DNA from: Oscillospiraceae bacterium
GTDB taxonomy: Bacteria; Bacillota; Clostridia; Oscillospirales; Oscillospiraceae
Length of the DNA stretch: 47,861 nucleotides
NCBI GenBank assembly: GCA_031262405.1
Contig: JAISHS010000038.1
Location: forward strand, 1-47,861
Direction of reading: 5' to 3'
The notes below the pieces were generated by a model, which did no database searches, had not been told where the DNA came from, and saw only the letters and a list, made by a program, of their open reading frames with translations. This document shows, piece after piece, positions 1 through 8,390 of the stretch. Each line of letters starts with the position of its first letter. Position 1 is the stretch's first letter. The position numbers were made by a program, and so were the translations under genes.

Positions 1-119
1 ATGAGCTGCGCCGATTTCCTTATCTGCTACGCCAATTTCGTTTTATCGGTTCTATTTCCCAAGATATTGTCAAAGCCCGTTCCAGCATTGAGCTGAAACA
101 GGCTTTGTCTGCGGTCTGA
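1..119 (+). CDS. 3' end of an unidentified protein (partial)
   Basis: The frame beginning at base 3 is open for 38 codons to a TGA at 117-119 and ends in ...ARSSIELKQALSAV, a plausible soluble C-terminus. A strong hairpin starts one base after the stop, as expected at the end of a transcription unit. The start lies outside the window and too little is visible to name a family. It could be a chance open frame. Confidence 0.4.
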   Translation, partial: ELRRFPYLLRQFRFIGSISQDIVKARSSIELKQALSAV

Positions 120-143
120 GCCGGAGTGCGAGAGCACTCCGGC
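120..143. terminator. Perfect 10-bp hairpin between convergent genes
   Basis: GCCGGAGTGC (120-129), loop GAGA, GCACTCCGGC (134-143). It lies between the partial plus-strand frame and the minus-strand chemoreceptor gene that ends at 164, so it may stop transcription from both sides. The T-tract is weak on both strands. Confidence 0.6.
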
Positions 144-163
144 TTGAACTATGAACCTAAGTA

Positions 164-1984
164 TTAATATTTGCCGTAGCCGGATTCCGATTCTTTCGGG
201 AGCTTGCCGGAGGCGTGACTCTGAGACTCGGAGGGAAGACTGAATTTGCTCGAGTCCTTGAGGTTGAACTGGGCGATGAGCTGGCTGAGCATCGCGGCCT
301 GACCGGAAAGCTCCTCGCTTGCGGCAGCGGATTCCTCGGCGGTTGCGCTGTTCTGCTGAACAACCTGGGAGACCTGCTCAATGCCGATGTTGACCTGCCC
401 GATTGCCTCGGACTGCTCCTCGGAATTCTTGGCGATATCAATGGAAATCTTGTTGGACTCTACAATGCCCTCGACTATGTCGCGCAGAGAATCGTTTGTC
501 TCACCGGCGATCTTGACGCCGAGCTGAGCCTGATTGATGGAGGCGGCGATGAGGGAGCCCGTTTCCTTGGCGGCCTCGGAGCTCTTGGCGGCGAGGTTGC
601 GAACCTCCTCCGCGACGACTGCGAAGCCCTTTCCGGCGCTGCCGGCGCGGGCGGCCTCAACTGCGGCGTTGAGCGCGAGAATATTCGTCTGGAAGGCGAT
701 ATCGTCGATGACCTTGATGACGCGGCTGATATTCTGGGACGCCTCGTTTATGTCGTTGACGGCCTTCATCATCTCCGACATCTGCTGGGAGCCTTTCTCC
801 GCCTTGCCGCGAGCGTCGTTGGCGACTTCCGAGGCATGACGCGCCGCTTCGGCGGCGTGCTTAATTGAAGTTGCAATATCATTTATGGAGTTGGACAGCT
901 CCTCGACGGACGAAGCCTGCTGAGTTGCGCCCGCCGCCAGAGACTGAGCGCCGTTGGCAATCTGCTGGGAGCCGGAGTTGACCTGACCGGCGGAGGAGGT
1001 TATCTCGTTGAAGATGGAGTTCAGGCTGGAGATCATGTTCTCCAACGCGCTGCCGATGGTGTCGTTTTCGGACAGCTTTTCGACCTGTACTGTCAAGTCA
1101 CTATTGGAAACTCTTGTCAGCTCCTCGCCATAGTAGACCACCTTGCGCATGAAGACGTTGAAGGCATTAATCGATTGCCCGATTTCATCCTTGCCGGCGG
1201 ATAGCTTATCGCACAGCGCCCATTCTTCATCTCCGAACTTGAGATTACCGGTTTCGCCGGCTTGCTTGAGCCAACCCATCATTTTGGTAAGCGGAGTTGA
1301 GATTAAGCTGGAGATATAGAGCATCAGAACGATGGCGAGCACCGCCGCGAGCCCCAGCACTGAGAAAATTATAATTGTCCACATTGTTACGGACGAATTG
1401 GAGTCTGCGACCTGCTCGTCGCATATCACCACCAGACGCTCCGTCAGAGATGCTACGCTCTCTTGGAGCGGCACGGCGGTCTCCGCTGCCTCATTGATTA
1501 TCAGCATTGTCTCATCAATTATGGCCTGACGCTCAGCCTCGGACAGAGTGGTAAATGTATCAAGGTTTATGCTGTTGATCTCTTCTATGAATTTATCATC
1601 GGCCGCCACAAAGCTATTCCAGTTGGACTCGATTTGGGCAAAGATCGCAATCGCTTGTTCGTCGCGCAGCAGCGCCTTGGTATCTGCCATATTCTGCAAA
1701 GCGGCTGCTTTGCTCGCTTCCATGTCTTCCATGTATGTCTCGATGGATTCCTTATTGAAGTCAAGCAAGCTCATCGCGACTCCGCGGATATCCGCGCGGA
1801 TCATAATGACATTCTGGTTGGTTCGGGCATTGAAGACGGTCTGCTCCTGCCTGTCATTGAGCAGGGTGATGGAGTCTCCTGCTGTGGTAAGCGAGATTAT
1901 TCCGCAGATGCCGACGGCTACAGCCAGCACGAGAATAATCAGAAAGCCCACCAATAATTTTGCTTTTACCTTGAGATTTTTCAC
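164..1984 (-). CDS. Methyl-accepting chemotaxis protein
   Basis: Transmembrane chemoreceptor (606 aa) that senses an external ligand and controls the CheA kinase through its cytoplasmic signalling hairpin. TM1 is near residues 8-31, followed by a roughly 170-residue helical sensor region of the four-helix-bundle type, TM2 near 202-225, a HAMP-like linker and a long coiled-coil signalling domain. The hairpin tip is unmistakable: [19 protein letters not shown] followed by [13 protein letters not shown]. The start is GTG at 1984, seven bases after AGAAGGA. The ligand cannot be told from sequence. No CheA or CheW gene lies in the window, so this is an orphan receptor gene. It is divergent from the sigma-28-like transcription unit at 2429. 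Confidence 0.96.
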   Translation of the reverse strand: MKNLKVKAKLLVGFLIILVLAVAVGICGIISLTTAGDSITLLNDRQEQTVFNARTNQNVIMIRADIRGVAMSLLDFNKESIETYMEDMEASKAAALQNMADTKALLRDEQAIAIFAQIESNWNSFVAADDKFIEEINSINLDTFTTLSEAERQAIIDETMLIINEAAETAVPLQESVASLTERLVVICDEQVADSNSSVTMWTIIIFSVLGLAAVLAIVLMLYISSLISTPLTKMMGWLKQAGETGNLKFGDEEWALCDKLSAGKDEIGQSINAFNVFMRKVVYYGEELTRVSNSDLTVQVEKLSENDTIGSALENMISSLNSIFNEITSSAGQVNSGSQQIANGAQSLAAGATQQASSVEELSNSINDIATSIKHAAEAARHASEVANDARGKAEKGSQQMSEMMKAVNDINEASQNISRVIKVIDDIAFQTNILALNAAVEAARAGSAGKGFAVVAEEVRNLAAKSSEAAKETGSLIAASINQAQLGVKIAGETNDSLRDIVEGIVESNKISIDIAKNSEEQSEAIGQVNIGIEQVSQVVQQNSATAEESAAASEELSGQAAMLSQLIAQFNLKDSSKFSLPSESQSHASGKLPKESESGYGKY

Positions 1985-2059
1985 AAAAATTCCTTCTCTC
2001 TTATGTTATGATTTTTTCTTGACCTAAGCAAGACAATAATACAGCATGTAACGCAAATC

Positions 2060-2088
2060 ATTATACACCAGTTATGCTCCCTTGTCGA
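2060..2088 (-). promoter_or_regulatory. Sigma-A-type promoter for the chemoreceptor gene
   Basis: On the minus strand: TCGACA (2083-2088), 17-bp spacer, perfect TATAAT (2060-2065). It would give a leader of about 70 nt before the GTG at 1984. The intergenic stretch 1985-2428 is AT-rich and holds only this promoter and the divergent one at 2312; I see nothing else in it. Confidence 0.55.
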
Positions 2089-2311
2089 TATATTTTTTTC
2101 GATTTCCAAAATTATTATGTTTACTAGTGAATCAATTCTTTGTTTCGCATTTATCTGCTGTTAACTGTGTTATAACCCTAAAGTTTCGCCGAATTTAAGT
2201 ATGATATATGTTTCGGTAGCGTAAAAAAGAAAACAGATAATTTATTAAATTTAAACAAAACTCCGGCATAAAATAGTAAAAATTTCCAAAAAAATTTTTT
2301 TCAGTCAAGGC

Positions 2312-2338
2312 TAAATTTCCCAGAGAGAGTTTCGATAA
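2312..2338 (+). promoter_or_regulatory. Sigma-28 (SigD/FliA)-like promoter
   Basis: TAAA (2312-2315), exactly 15 bp, then TTCGATAA (2331-2338). The known flagellar sigma consensus is TAAA-N15-GCCGATAA, so the -35 is perfect and the -10 matches 6 of 8. The resulting leader of about 85 nt contains AACCC (2389-2393), which can pair with GGGTT (2419-2423) and partly cover the GGAGG ribosome-binding site at 2416-2420, a possible extra control that is only inferred. Confidence 0.6.
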
Positions 2339-2428
2339 TATAAATATCGGGAGAACGGATTTCTTCCGCAGGCAGAATAAACGTTACAAACCCCTTGCCA
2401 AGGTAAGGAAACTCTGGAGGGTTAAAAA

Positions 2429-3619
2429 ATGAAAATTGCATCCTATGACGTTACGGCTGAGTCGAGCCGTGAATACATTCGGAAGGAGTCAATGCAGGTC
2501 AGTCTCAAGACGACCTCCATCAGCGGCGTTTTCTCGCAGCCGGAGGTAAATCTGGATCTGACAGACCGTGGCAAGGCGCTTCTGGGTCTGACGGACGAGA
2601 CAGCGAAAACAAACGGCGCGGGTCAGTCGAAGGGGCAGGAAAAGAACGCCGCTTTGCAGGACGCGCTGGACGATCTCAAGAGCGCTGTTGATAATCTCAC
2701 TAAGCAAACCAAAGAAAAGCTGGGCAAAACGAACGCGGCTTCGAAGCTTGATCCGTCGGCGCGCAAAACCATTAAGGACATAAACGCGCTTAGACTGGAG
2801 CTGCTCCAGCTCATGCTTGAGAAGCTTACCGGCAAGAAATATAAGGCGACCCCCGTGGAGGATGAGAGCGAAAAGAGCGGCAATTTTCAGGCGCCGTCCT
2901 TAAGCTTGGGCGGCTCCTTGGGCGGCTCCGGAAATATGGTTGCCGGAACCCTGACGCAGGTTGAGACCGGTTACAGCTCGCAGATTTATGAGCGGGAGAC
3001 GACGTCCTATAGCGCCAAGGGCATGGTCACGACGGCGGACGGGCAGACGATTGCGCTGGACGTTCAGCTGAATATGTCGAGAGAATTTTCGCAGTCTATT
3101 AATTATGTTGACAAGACCTTGAAATTTGAGATGGATCCTCTGGTCGTCAATTTTGCAGGCGGGGCGGCGCAGCTCACGCAGGAGAAATTCAGCTTTGACC
3201 TTGACAGCGACGGGAAGACGGAGGATATTTCCTTCACCGGACAGGGCAGCGGTTTTCTGGCGCTGGACAAAAACGGCGACGGCAAAATTAATAACGGCAC
3301 TGAGCTTTTCGGACCGCAAAGCGGCTCCGGCTTCGGCGAGCTTCGCGAGCTGGACGGCGACGGCAACGGCTGGATTGACGAGTCGGACGCGGCCTATTCA
3401 CAGCTTAAGGTCTGGACTAAGGACGAAAACGGCAAGGATATTCTCTATACCCTAAAGGAAGCGGACGTCGGGGCGATTTACCTCGGCGACGTCGAGACTC
3501 AGTTCTCCATTACGAACACTGACAGCGCAGGCTCTGACGGCACGATACGCTCTACCAGCTTTTTCCTCAAGGACAAGGGCGGCGCGGGGACGATTTCTCA
3601 TGTTGACCTTGCCATATAG
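2429..3619 (+). CDS. Unknown protein with calcium-loop (EF-hand/dockerin-like) repeats
   Basis: A 396-aa protein without a signal peptide. The N-terminal half is polar and helical with a Lys-rich central stretch and Gly/Ser linkers. The C-terminal third carries three Asp-rich loops: DLDSDGKTEDI, LDKNGDGKINNGTELFG and LDGDGNGWIDESD, which match the DxDxDG pattern of calcium-binding loops. GGAGG lies eight bases before the ATG. Proteins with this C-terminal arrangement occur in motile Firmicutes without an assigned function (recalled knowledge). The sigma-28-like promoter at 2312 suggests co-expression with late flagellar or chemotaxis genes. An extracellular or flagellum-associated role is inference. 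Confidence 0.75.
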   Translation: MKIASYDVTAESSREYIRKESMQVSLKTTSISGVFSQPEVNLDLTDRGKALLGLTDETAKTNGAGQSKGQEKNAALQDALDDLKSAVDNLTKQTKEKLGKTNAASKLDPSARKTIKDINALRLELLQLMLEKLTGKKYKATPVEDESEKSGNFQAPSLSLGGSLGGSGNMVAGTLTQVETGYSSQIYERETTSYSAKGMVTTADGQTIALDVQLNMSREFSQSINYVDKTLKFEMDPLVVNFAGGAAQLTQEKFSFDLDSDGKTEDISFTGQGSGFLALDKNGDGKINNGTELFGPQSGSGFGELRELDGDGNGWIDESDAAYSQLKVWTKDENGKDILYTLKEADVGAIYLGDVETQFSITNTDSAGSDGTIRSTSFFLKDKGGAGTISHVDLAI

Positions 3620-3627
3620 TATTGCTC

Positions 3628-3706
3628 GAGAATTTACAATTGAGAATTGACAATTGACAATGAATGTGTCGCCGGAGGCGACGTATTGAAATATTGAACC
3701 GTGAAT
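3628..3706. repeat. Composite intergenic repeat, copy A
   Basis: A degenerate tract of AATTGA/ACAATTGA units (3628-3667) is followed by a hairpin GTCGCC-GGA-GGCGAC (3668-3682) and a second tract ATTGAA...GAACCGTGAAT (3683-3706). Related tract-plus-hairpin arrangements recur at 12861, 13875, 25539, 31927 and 44882. Confidence 0.65.
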
Positions 3707-3708
3707 AA

Positions 3709-3740
3709 GAAGTCCGGAGACTGTTACGTCTCCGGACTTC
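3709..3740. terminator. Bidirectional intrinsic terminator
   Basis: A perfect 13-bp stem GAAGTCCGGAGAC (3709-3721), 6-nt loop, and its complement (3728-3740), followed by TTTC on plus and TTATTC on minus. It sits between the converging genes ending at 3619 and 3746. Confidence 0.8.
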
Positions 3741-3745
3741 TTTCA

Positions 3746-4900
3746 CTATTCGCTTCCCAGCTTTACCCACGTGGAGCCGGCTTGACTGCTGTCTATGCAC
3801 TTGTTATAGAACTCAACCCCTCTGATAGCCATGTCTATCGTGGGATAGCCATAAGTCTCTTCAACGACGGTTTTGCCCGCCGCCTTGTCGCGGAGGGCGC
3901 GGCAAAAGTCGAGATAGATGTTTGCGAAGGCTTCCACAACGCCCTCGGGGTGACCGGGCGGAATGCGGGAATAGCTCTTTGCCTCCGGCGTCATGTAGTC
4001 GCTGCCGCGGCTGAGAATCATCGGGGGCTTGCCGCGAAGAGTAAGACGCAGGTAGTTGCTCTCCTCCTGCATGAATTCAAGAGCGCCCTTGTCACCGAAA
4101 ACCCGAATCTTGAGGGCGCTGCCATAGCCGATTGCGACTTGGCTTGCCCAATAGATACCGGTTGCGCCGCCCTTGAACTTGACCAGCGTCTGGACGTTGT
4201 TGTCGAGCTCGCCGCCGGTCCATAGGTTATCCAGATGACAGCACAGGGAGTCAATTTCAAGTCCCGTGACGTAGTTTACAAAGTTTTCGACGTGGGTGCC
4301 TATGTCTGCGACCGAGCCGCCGCGCCCGGAGAGGGCGGGAACCGAGCGCCAAGGGATGTTCGTCTCATCGCTGTGCTCTAGCTGATTGAGCATAAAGTCC
4401 TGCGGATACTCACCCATGACCATGCGGATATCTCCGAGGACACCGCTTCGTATCAGATTGCGCATCTCGCGCGCCATGACGTGTCCGGTGTAGGTATAGG
4501 TGACGCCGAAGAGACAGCCGTGTTCGGCGGCTATTCTCTTGAGATCGCGGCTCTCCTCCACGGTGAAGGTGAGGGGCTTGTCGCTTACGACGTCAATGCC
4601 CTGCTCGAGAAAGGCCTTTGCCCCCGAATAGTGCAGATAGTTCGGCGTGACTATGACTGCGAAGTCAATTTTGTCCTCTCGCGCGGCCTCGGCAAGCGCC
4701 ATCTCTTCGGCCGTTGCATAGTTGCGCTCCTTAGAGATCCCAAGCTCCAGCGCCATTTCCTCGCGCCGCTCGGCGCTGCTCGAGAAGCAGCCGCAGACAA
4801 GCTCCGACTCGTCGTTCAGCCTTAGCGCCGCCCGATGCACCGCGCCGATGAAGGCGCCGGGGCCGCCGCCGACCATGCCATATCGAAATTTGCGTTCCAT
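3746..4900 (-). CDS. Gfo/Idh/MocA family NAD(P)-dependent oxidoreductase
   Basis: Cytoplasmic dehydrogenase of 384 aa, usual size for the family, which oxidises or reduces sugars, inositols or related polyols. The N-terminal Rossmann fold begins with YGMVGGGPGAFIGAVHR (nucleotide-binding Gly motif), SDKPLT near residue 107 corresponds to the conserved EKP-type motif, and DIGTHVENF supplies the catalytic-region His. The C-terminal half is the typical alpha/beta substrate domain. The start ATG at 4900 follows AGGTTAGGA. A single-gene unit with a candidate promoter at 4938-4967. The substrate cannot be inferred because no sugar transport or catabolic gene is adjacent. Confidence 0.92.
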   Translation of the reverse strand: MERKFRYGMVGGGPGAFIGAVHRAALRLNDESELVCGCFSSSAERREEMALELGISKERNYATAEEMALAEAAREDKIDFAVIVTPNYLHYSGAKAFLEQGIDVVSDKPLTFTVEESRDLKRIAAEHGCLFGVTYTYTGHVMAREMRNLIRSGVLGDIRMVMGEYPQDFMLNQLEHSDETNIPWRSVPALSGRGGSVADIGTHVENFVNYVTGLEIDSLCCHLDNLWTGGELDNNVQTLVKFKGGATGIYWASQVAIGYGSALKIRVFGDKGALEFMQEESNYLRLTLRGKPPMILSRGSDYMTPEAKSYSRIPPGHPEGVVEAFANIYLDFCRALRDKAAGKTVVEETYGYPTIDMAIRGVEFYNKCIDSSQAGSTWVKLGSE

Positions 4901-4937
4901 AATTTTATCCTAACCTTTCAAAGTGTCGTTATGTCAT

Positions 4938-4967
4938 ATGTTACCACGCTTGACCTTTTATTTGCAA
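4938..4967 (-). promoter_or_regulatory. Candidate promoter of the oxidoreductase gene
   Basis: Minus strand TTGCAA (4962-4967), 18-bp spacer, TAACAT (4938-4943). The matches are moderate; the position suits the gene starting at 4900. Confidence 0.4.
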
Positions 4968-5136
4968 GACTCAGAAAACGAATTTTCGGATAGTTCATAT
5001 CCATATTTTTGACATTGCAATTCGGCATAGCGGCGCAATTCATGCAGAAACTACTCTTGAAAAAATATTAAAGTACGGTGCGGCGGAAAAGCAGATATAT
5101 TTTCGTGGCGCCGATGTGAGAAAGAGAGAGTGTGCT

Positions 5137-5880
5137 ATGTCAATTAAGAAGATAAGAATTCTATTTTACCGGCGGGTTATATTCGCTACAATTGCCGTAA
5201 TGATTGTTTTTTGCCTGTGTTGTGCCTCGCCCGGAGCGGCTGCCAAGGAGGCTCCGGAGGGGGGCGAGGGTATACGCGTCGAGACCCGCGACCGCTTCAC
5301 CGGGAAGGACGGCAACTCCGGCTATGACATTACGGTTGCCATGTTTGAGGGCCTGCCCGACCACAGGCTCGAGAAGAAGCTCAACCGCGAGCTGCTCTGT
5401 GAAGCCAAGGCGGTTCTGGAGCGGTACAAGGACTATATTAAGGAAAATGCCGAGGAGTGCCCGGAGGCGACGCTGCAGGTAGTTCACAGCTATGAGGTCG
5501 TGACCGACACAGACGACATTTTGGCTCTCAAGGTGACTACCTTCGAGGCCGTAGGCTCCTCCAACACGACGAACAAATTCTACACCATCGACAAGAAAAC
5601 CGGCGAGCGTCTGACACTGCCTAGACTCTTCAAGGAGGGCGCAGACTATGTGACGCCGATTTCGAATTATATCCGCGAGGAGATGATTCGCCGGAACAAC
5701 AGCGGTGAGGGCGGCTATTTAACGGATGATTTTCAGGCTATAGGACCGGAGCAGAATTTCTATATCAACTCCGAGGGTCAGCTTGTAATCGCCTTTGATA
5801 AGTATGAGGTCGCCGCGGGCGCCGTGGGTACGCCGGAGTTTGTGATCCCCGACGAGGTTATTAAGGATATTCTCAAGTAA
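5137..5880 (+). CDS. Secreted DUF3298 / RsiV C-terminal-like protein
   Basis: A 247-aa exported protein. The N-terminus has basic residues, a hydrophobic core (VIFATIAVMIVFCLC) and an Ala-rich cleavage region (GAAAKEA). The C-terminal FYINSEGQLVIAFDKYEVA then GTPEFVIP resembles the DUF3298 domain, found in RsiV, an anti-sigma factor that binds lysozyme outside the cell (family knowledge). A GTG at 5116 extends the frame, but the ATG at 5137, preceded by AGAGAG, places the signal peptide normally and is preferred. No sigma factor gene is adjacent and no anti-sigma domain precedes the signal region, so this is a free-standing version of the extracellular domain. Role unknown. Confidence 0.75.
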   Translation: MSIKKIRILFYRRVIFATIAVMIVFCLCCASPGAAAKEAPEGGEGIRVETRDRFTGKDGNSGYDITVAMFEGLPDHRLEKKLNRELLCEAKAVLERYKDYIKENAEECPEATLQVVHSYEVVTDTDDILALKVTTFEAVGSSNTTNKFYTIDKKTGERLTLPRLFKEGADYVTPISNYIREEMIRRNNSGEGGYLTDDFQAIGPEQNFYINSEGQLVIAFDKYEVAAGAVGTPEFVIPDEVIKDILK

Positions 5881-5913
5881 GCAGATAAAATGATAGGACA
5901 GCGACAGCATAAC

Positions 5914-5944
5914 AAAGAGGCCGCTCACGCGAGCAGCCTCTTTT
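5914..5944 (+). terminator. Intrinsic terminator
   Basis: AAAGAGGC (5914-5921), one C/A mismatch, GCTC, loop ACGC, GAGC and GCCTCTTT (5936-5943), ending in a run of T. It follows the stop at 5880 by 33 bases. Confidence 0.8.
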
Positions 5945-5974
5945 GCTATGCTAATCTCCAGTAGAAAACATTGT

Positions 5975-6075
5975 GTCATTGCGGTCTTCCGTCTTCGTCA
6001 TTGCGGGCTTCCGTCTTCGTCATTGCGGGCTTGACCCGCAATCCCCCCGAGATTCCGGATCAAGTCCGGAATGAC
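5975..6075. repeat. REP/MITE-like palindromic element with tandem units
   Basis: Two 22-bp near-identical units (5975-5996, 5997-6018; GTCATTGCGG then TCTTCC or GCTTCC) precede a third GTCATTGCGGG at 6019. From there come two hairpins: ATTGCGGG-CTTGA-CCCGCAAT and, after a C-rich linker, ATTCCGGA-TCAAG-TCCGGAAT. The outer ends GTCATT and AATGAC (to 6075) are inverted repeats. The design resembles dispersed palindromic elements in many genomes. It lies between the 3' ends of two converging genes. Confidence 0.7.
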
Positions 6076-6090
6076 GGCGGGTGACATCTA

Positions 6091-8262
6091 TTATCTGCGC
6101 ACAAAGCGCGAAATAACTGCCGCCATTTCCGCCCGCGTTGTGCTGTCCTCCGGGCGTCCGTCGTTGATAAGCCCAGCGCTTTTTGCCCATGCCATCGCTT
6201 CGCCGTTCCAGCCGTCAGAGCCGATTCCGGCGAAACGGTAGAGCATTGTCGCAAGCTGTCTGCGGGTGACAAAGCCGGTGGGGTTTGTTCCGTCGGAGAT
6301 ACCGTTCGGGATCGCAAACTCAATCGCCTTTTGAATCCAGTTTTCGCCCGTGATTTCAACGCCCTCGAGCCGCGCAAGAATCGTATAGACCATGGCGCGC
6401 GTAAGCGGGGAGTTTGGACTAAAACTTGCCTGAGAGGTTCCCTGCATGAGTATTGGGTCGTAGGTGCTGACAAACTCGACGTAGTCATAGAACCAGTCGG
6501 TGGTTTTTACGTCTGTGAAGGGATTTTCAAAATCAGCGCCGGGAAGAGGCGTGCTCTCATACGGCAGCTCGACGTTCACAAACGTTATCCCGCGATAGCT
6601 GCCCATGCCGTAAATCCATGCGTGAACCACATCGCCGGGCTGCCCGTCCTCAACCTGCACGTAATAGTCAACGCCCTCCGTGAGCTTAACCGGCTCGTTC
6701 GGGAACTGAAGCGAAACTCGCACCTGCGTCTTGTCGAAGTCCCAGCGATAGAGGACAATCTCATCCGCGCCGTATTTCTCCGCGTTGCCGAAATAGTATG
6801 GGCCGAAGTTGAACATATATCCATATTCGTCGCTGCCGTACCATAGCGGATTTCCAAAGGTAACATCCTGCTGGGCAATTAAGAGTCCCGTCGGGGCGAA
6901 TACATTTTTGACGATATCACTTCTCAGATTCAGCCCCAGTTCGAGACAACCATTGTCCGTTATATAGGTAAACTCACTCTCCCGCGGATAATCCTCCTCG
7001 GCAAGGTTCTCCGGAAGACCGAGCCGATATCCTCCCGCTGAAAATTCCTCAACGAAATATCCGGCAGCTTCGGCACCGGAAAGATTAACTCCGTTTAAGG
7101 AAATTCCGGCGTGCGGGTTTTTTGTCCCGACGAGGAAAAATTGGTAGCTCGGCATATTGACCGTATTGCCCGCGTCGTCAGAGGCGGCTAAACCCATCCA
7201 GTCCAGGTCGGCGCTCGTAATGTCGATCATATAATATTTCCCGTCGATCTCTACATAATTCCACTCGTGACCGGCTCCGTTCATAACTCCGGTGACGCAG
7301 AGCACCTTCGCGATACCCAGCGAATTGCATATGTAGGAGAAAGCCCTCGCGTATGCAACGCAGACGGGGCCGGGAGTCGTCGTGTCCATAACTCCCGTTA
7401 TCGACTGAGTATAGCTTGCGATTTCCGCCGCAAGTCCCGTTCCGGGGAGGGCAAGACCGTCTCCGTCCGTGAACTGATAATCGCGCTCGGCGAGGATTTT
7501 GTCATAGACGAGGTGGAGCTTGTCGTAAACCGTGTCCACCGTATCGGTCAGCGCCTTATACTCCGCGAGCTTATCTGCGATTCTCGCGGCGGCGGCTTGG
7601 CGCTCGCTCTGTTCGGCGTGTTCGACCGAAAAGCAGGGTATGATTTCAGTTATATATCCGTCTTTGTAAGAAAACCCATATAAAGGAATCACGAAAAAAT
7701 ACTGCGGATTGTCTGTCTGCACGGCGCGTATAGTTACTTCAACCATATTAACCCAATGAAAATAAACCTCGTCATTAACCGGCTGCCCCTCGCTGTCGGT
7801 GTTTATGCGCAGCTCAAACGCGGAAACGTCGAGCGATACCAGCTCAGTGATGTATAAATACTCAACAAACTGCTTGTTTTTATACGGGGTCTCCGAATAA
7901 TACGCCTTTTCAAAAGCCCTGACAAAGCCGTTGTAGATTGCCGTCATCATCTCGGCCTCGTCCTCGGAGGAGTTCGCGGGGTCGGAAACCCAGTTATATC
8001 CATAGTCAATGCCGCCGGGGAGCGTAATCTCGGCCTTGGGGTCGCCTCGCCGGACAGTGATGACTTCGAGAGGATCAGCAGCCTCGGCTGTACCGGAGAT
8101 GCTCTGACGGATGCCTAAGCTTGCCGAGCTAAACTCCGTAACGCCGCTATCCTGCGCACTTGCCGTAGTCGGTGCGGCGCAGAGCAGTGCGGCGCAAATC
8201 GCGAGCGCGAGAAGTGCGGACAGGAGCCTGTTGTATCTTTTTTTCCCCTTATATATAGTCAT
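6091..8262 (-). CDS. S-layer-anchored protein with transglutaminase-like domain
   Basis: Exported protein of 723 aa. A signal peptide (LLSALLALAICAALLCAAP, cleaved near TASAQ) is followed by a region of unknown fold, then a transglutaminase-like core with the triad Cys301 (GPVCVAYARAF), His332 (GAGHEWNY) and Asp347 (YMIDIT). From residue 582 to the end are S-layer-homology motifs (FTDVKTTDWFYDYVEF, SPLTRAMVYTILARL, VTRRQLATMLYRFAG, TTRAEMAAVISRFV), which hold proteins to secondary cell-wall polymers. A GTG at 8271 would sit directly against the ribosome-binding site; the ATG at 8262, eight bases after GGGGAG, is the better start. Such cores can be peptidases or cross-linkers; substrate unknown. 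Promoter at 8303-8331. Confidence 0.9.
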   Translation of the reverse strand: MTIYKGKKRYNRLLSALLALAICAALLCAAPTTASAQDSGVTEFSSASLGIRQSISGTAEAADPLEVITVRRGDPKAEITLPGGIDYGYNWVSDPANSSEDEAEMMTAIYNGFVRAFEKAYYSETPYKNKQFVEYLYITELVSLDVSAFELRINTDSEGQPVNDEVYFHWVNMVEVTIRAVQTDNPQYFFVIPLYGFSYKDGYITEIIPCFSVEHAEQSERQAAAARIADKLAEYKALTDTVDTVYDKLHLVYDKILAERDYQFTDGDGLALPGTGLAAEIASYTQSITGVMDTTTPGPVCVAYARAFSYICNSLGIAKVLCVTGVMNGAGHEWNYVEIDGKYYMIDITSADLDWMGLAASDDAGNTVNMPSYQFFLVGTKNPHAGISLNGVNLSGAEAAGYFVEEFSAGGYRLGLPENLAEEDYPRESEFTYITDNGCLELGLNLRSDIVKNVFAPTGLLIAQQDVTFGNPLWYGSDEYGYMFNFGPYYFGNAEKYGADEIVLYRWDFDKTQVRVSLQFPNEPVKLTEGVDYYVQVEDGQPGDVVHAWIYGMGSYRGITFVNVELPYESTPLPGADFENPFTDVKTTDWFYDYVEFVSTYDPILMQGTSQASFSPNSPLTRAMVYTILARLEGVEITGENWIQKAIEFAIPNGISDGTNPTGFVTRRQLATMLYRFAGIGSDGWNGEAMAWAKSAGLINDGRPEDSTTRAEMAAVISRFVRR

Positions 8263-8302
8263 GAAAACCACTCCCCAATAGATTACTAAACACAGTAAGT
8301 TA

Positions 8303-8331
8303 ATTGTAGCATAAACAGCTCAGAGGAGCAA
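8303..8331 (-). promoter_or_regulatory. Promoter of the SLH/transglutaminase gene
   Basis: Minus strand TTGCTC (8326-8331), 17-bp spacer, TACAAT (8303-8308), about 40 bases upstream of the ATG at 8262. Confidence 0.5.
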
Positions 8332-8390
8332 CGAGAAATTCATTACTTCCACAAAATACTTTATTTTTTGTTATTTTTTGACTTTCAAAA

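Noticed and set aside
2341-2428. Cyclic-di-GMP riboswitch before the calcium-loop gene
   Set aside because: The context suggested it, but the conserved GEMM core and tetraloop/receptor sequence are not present.
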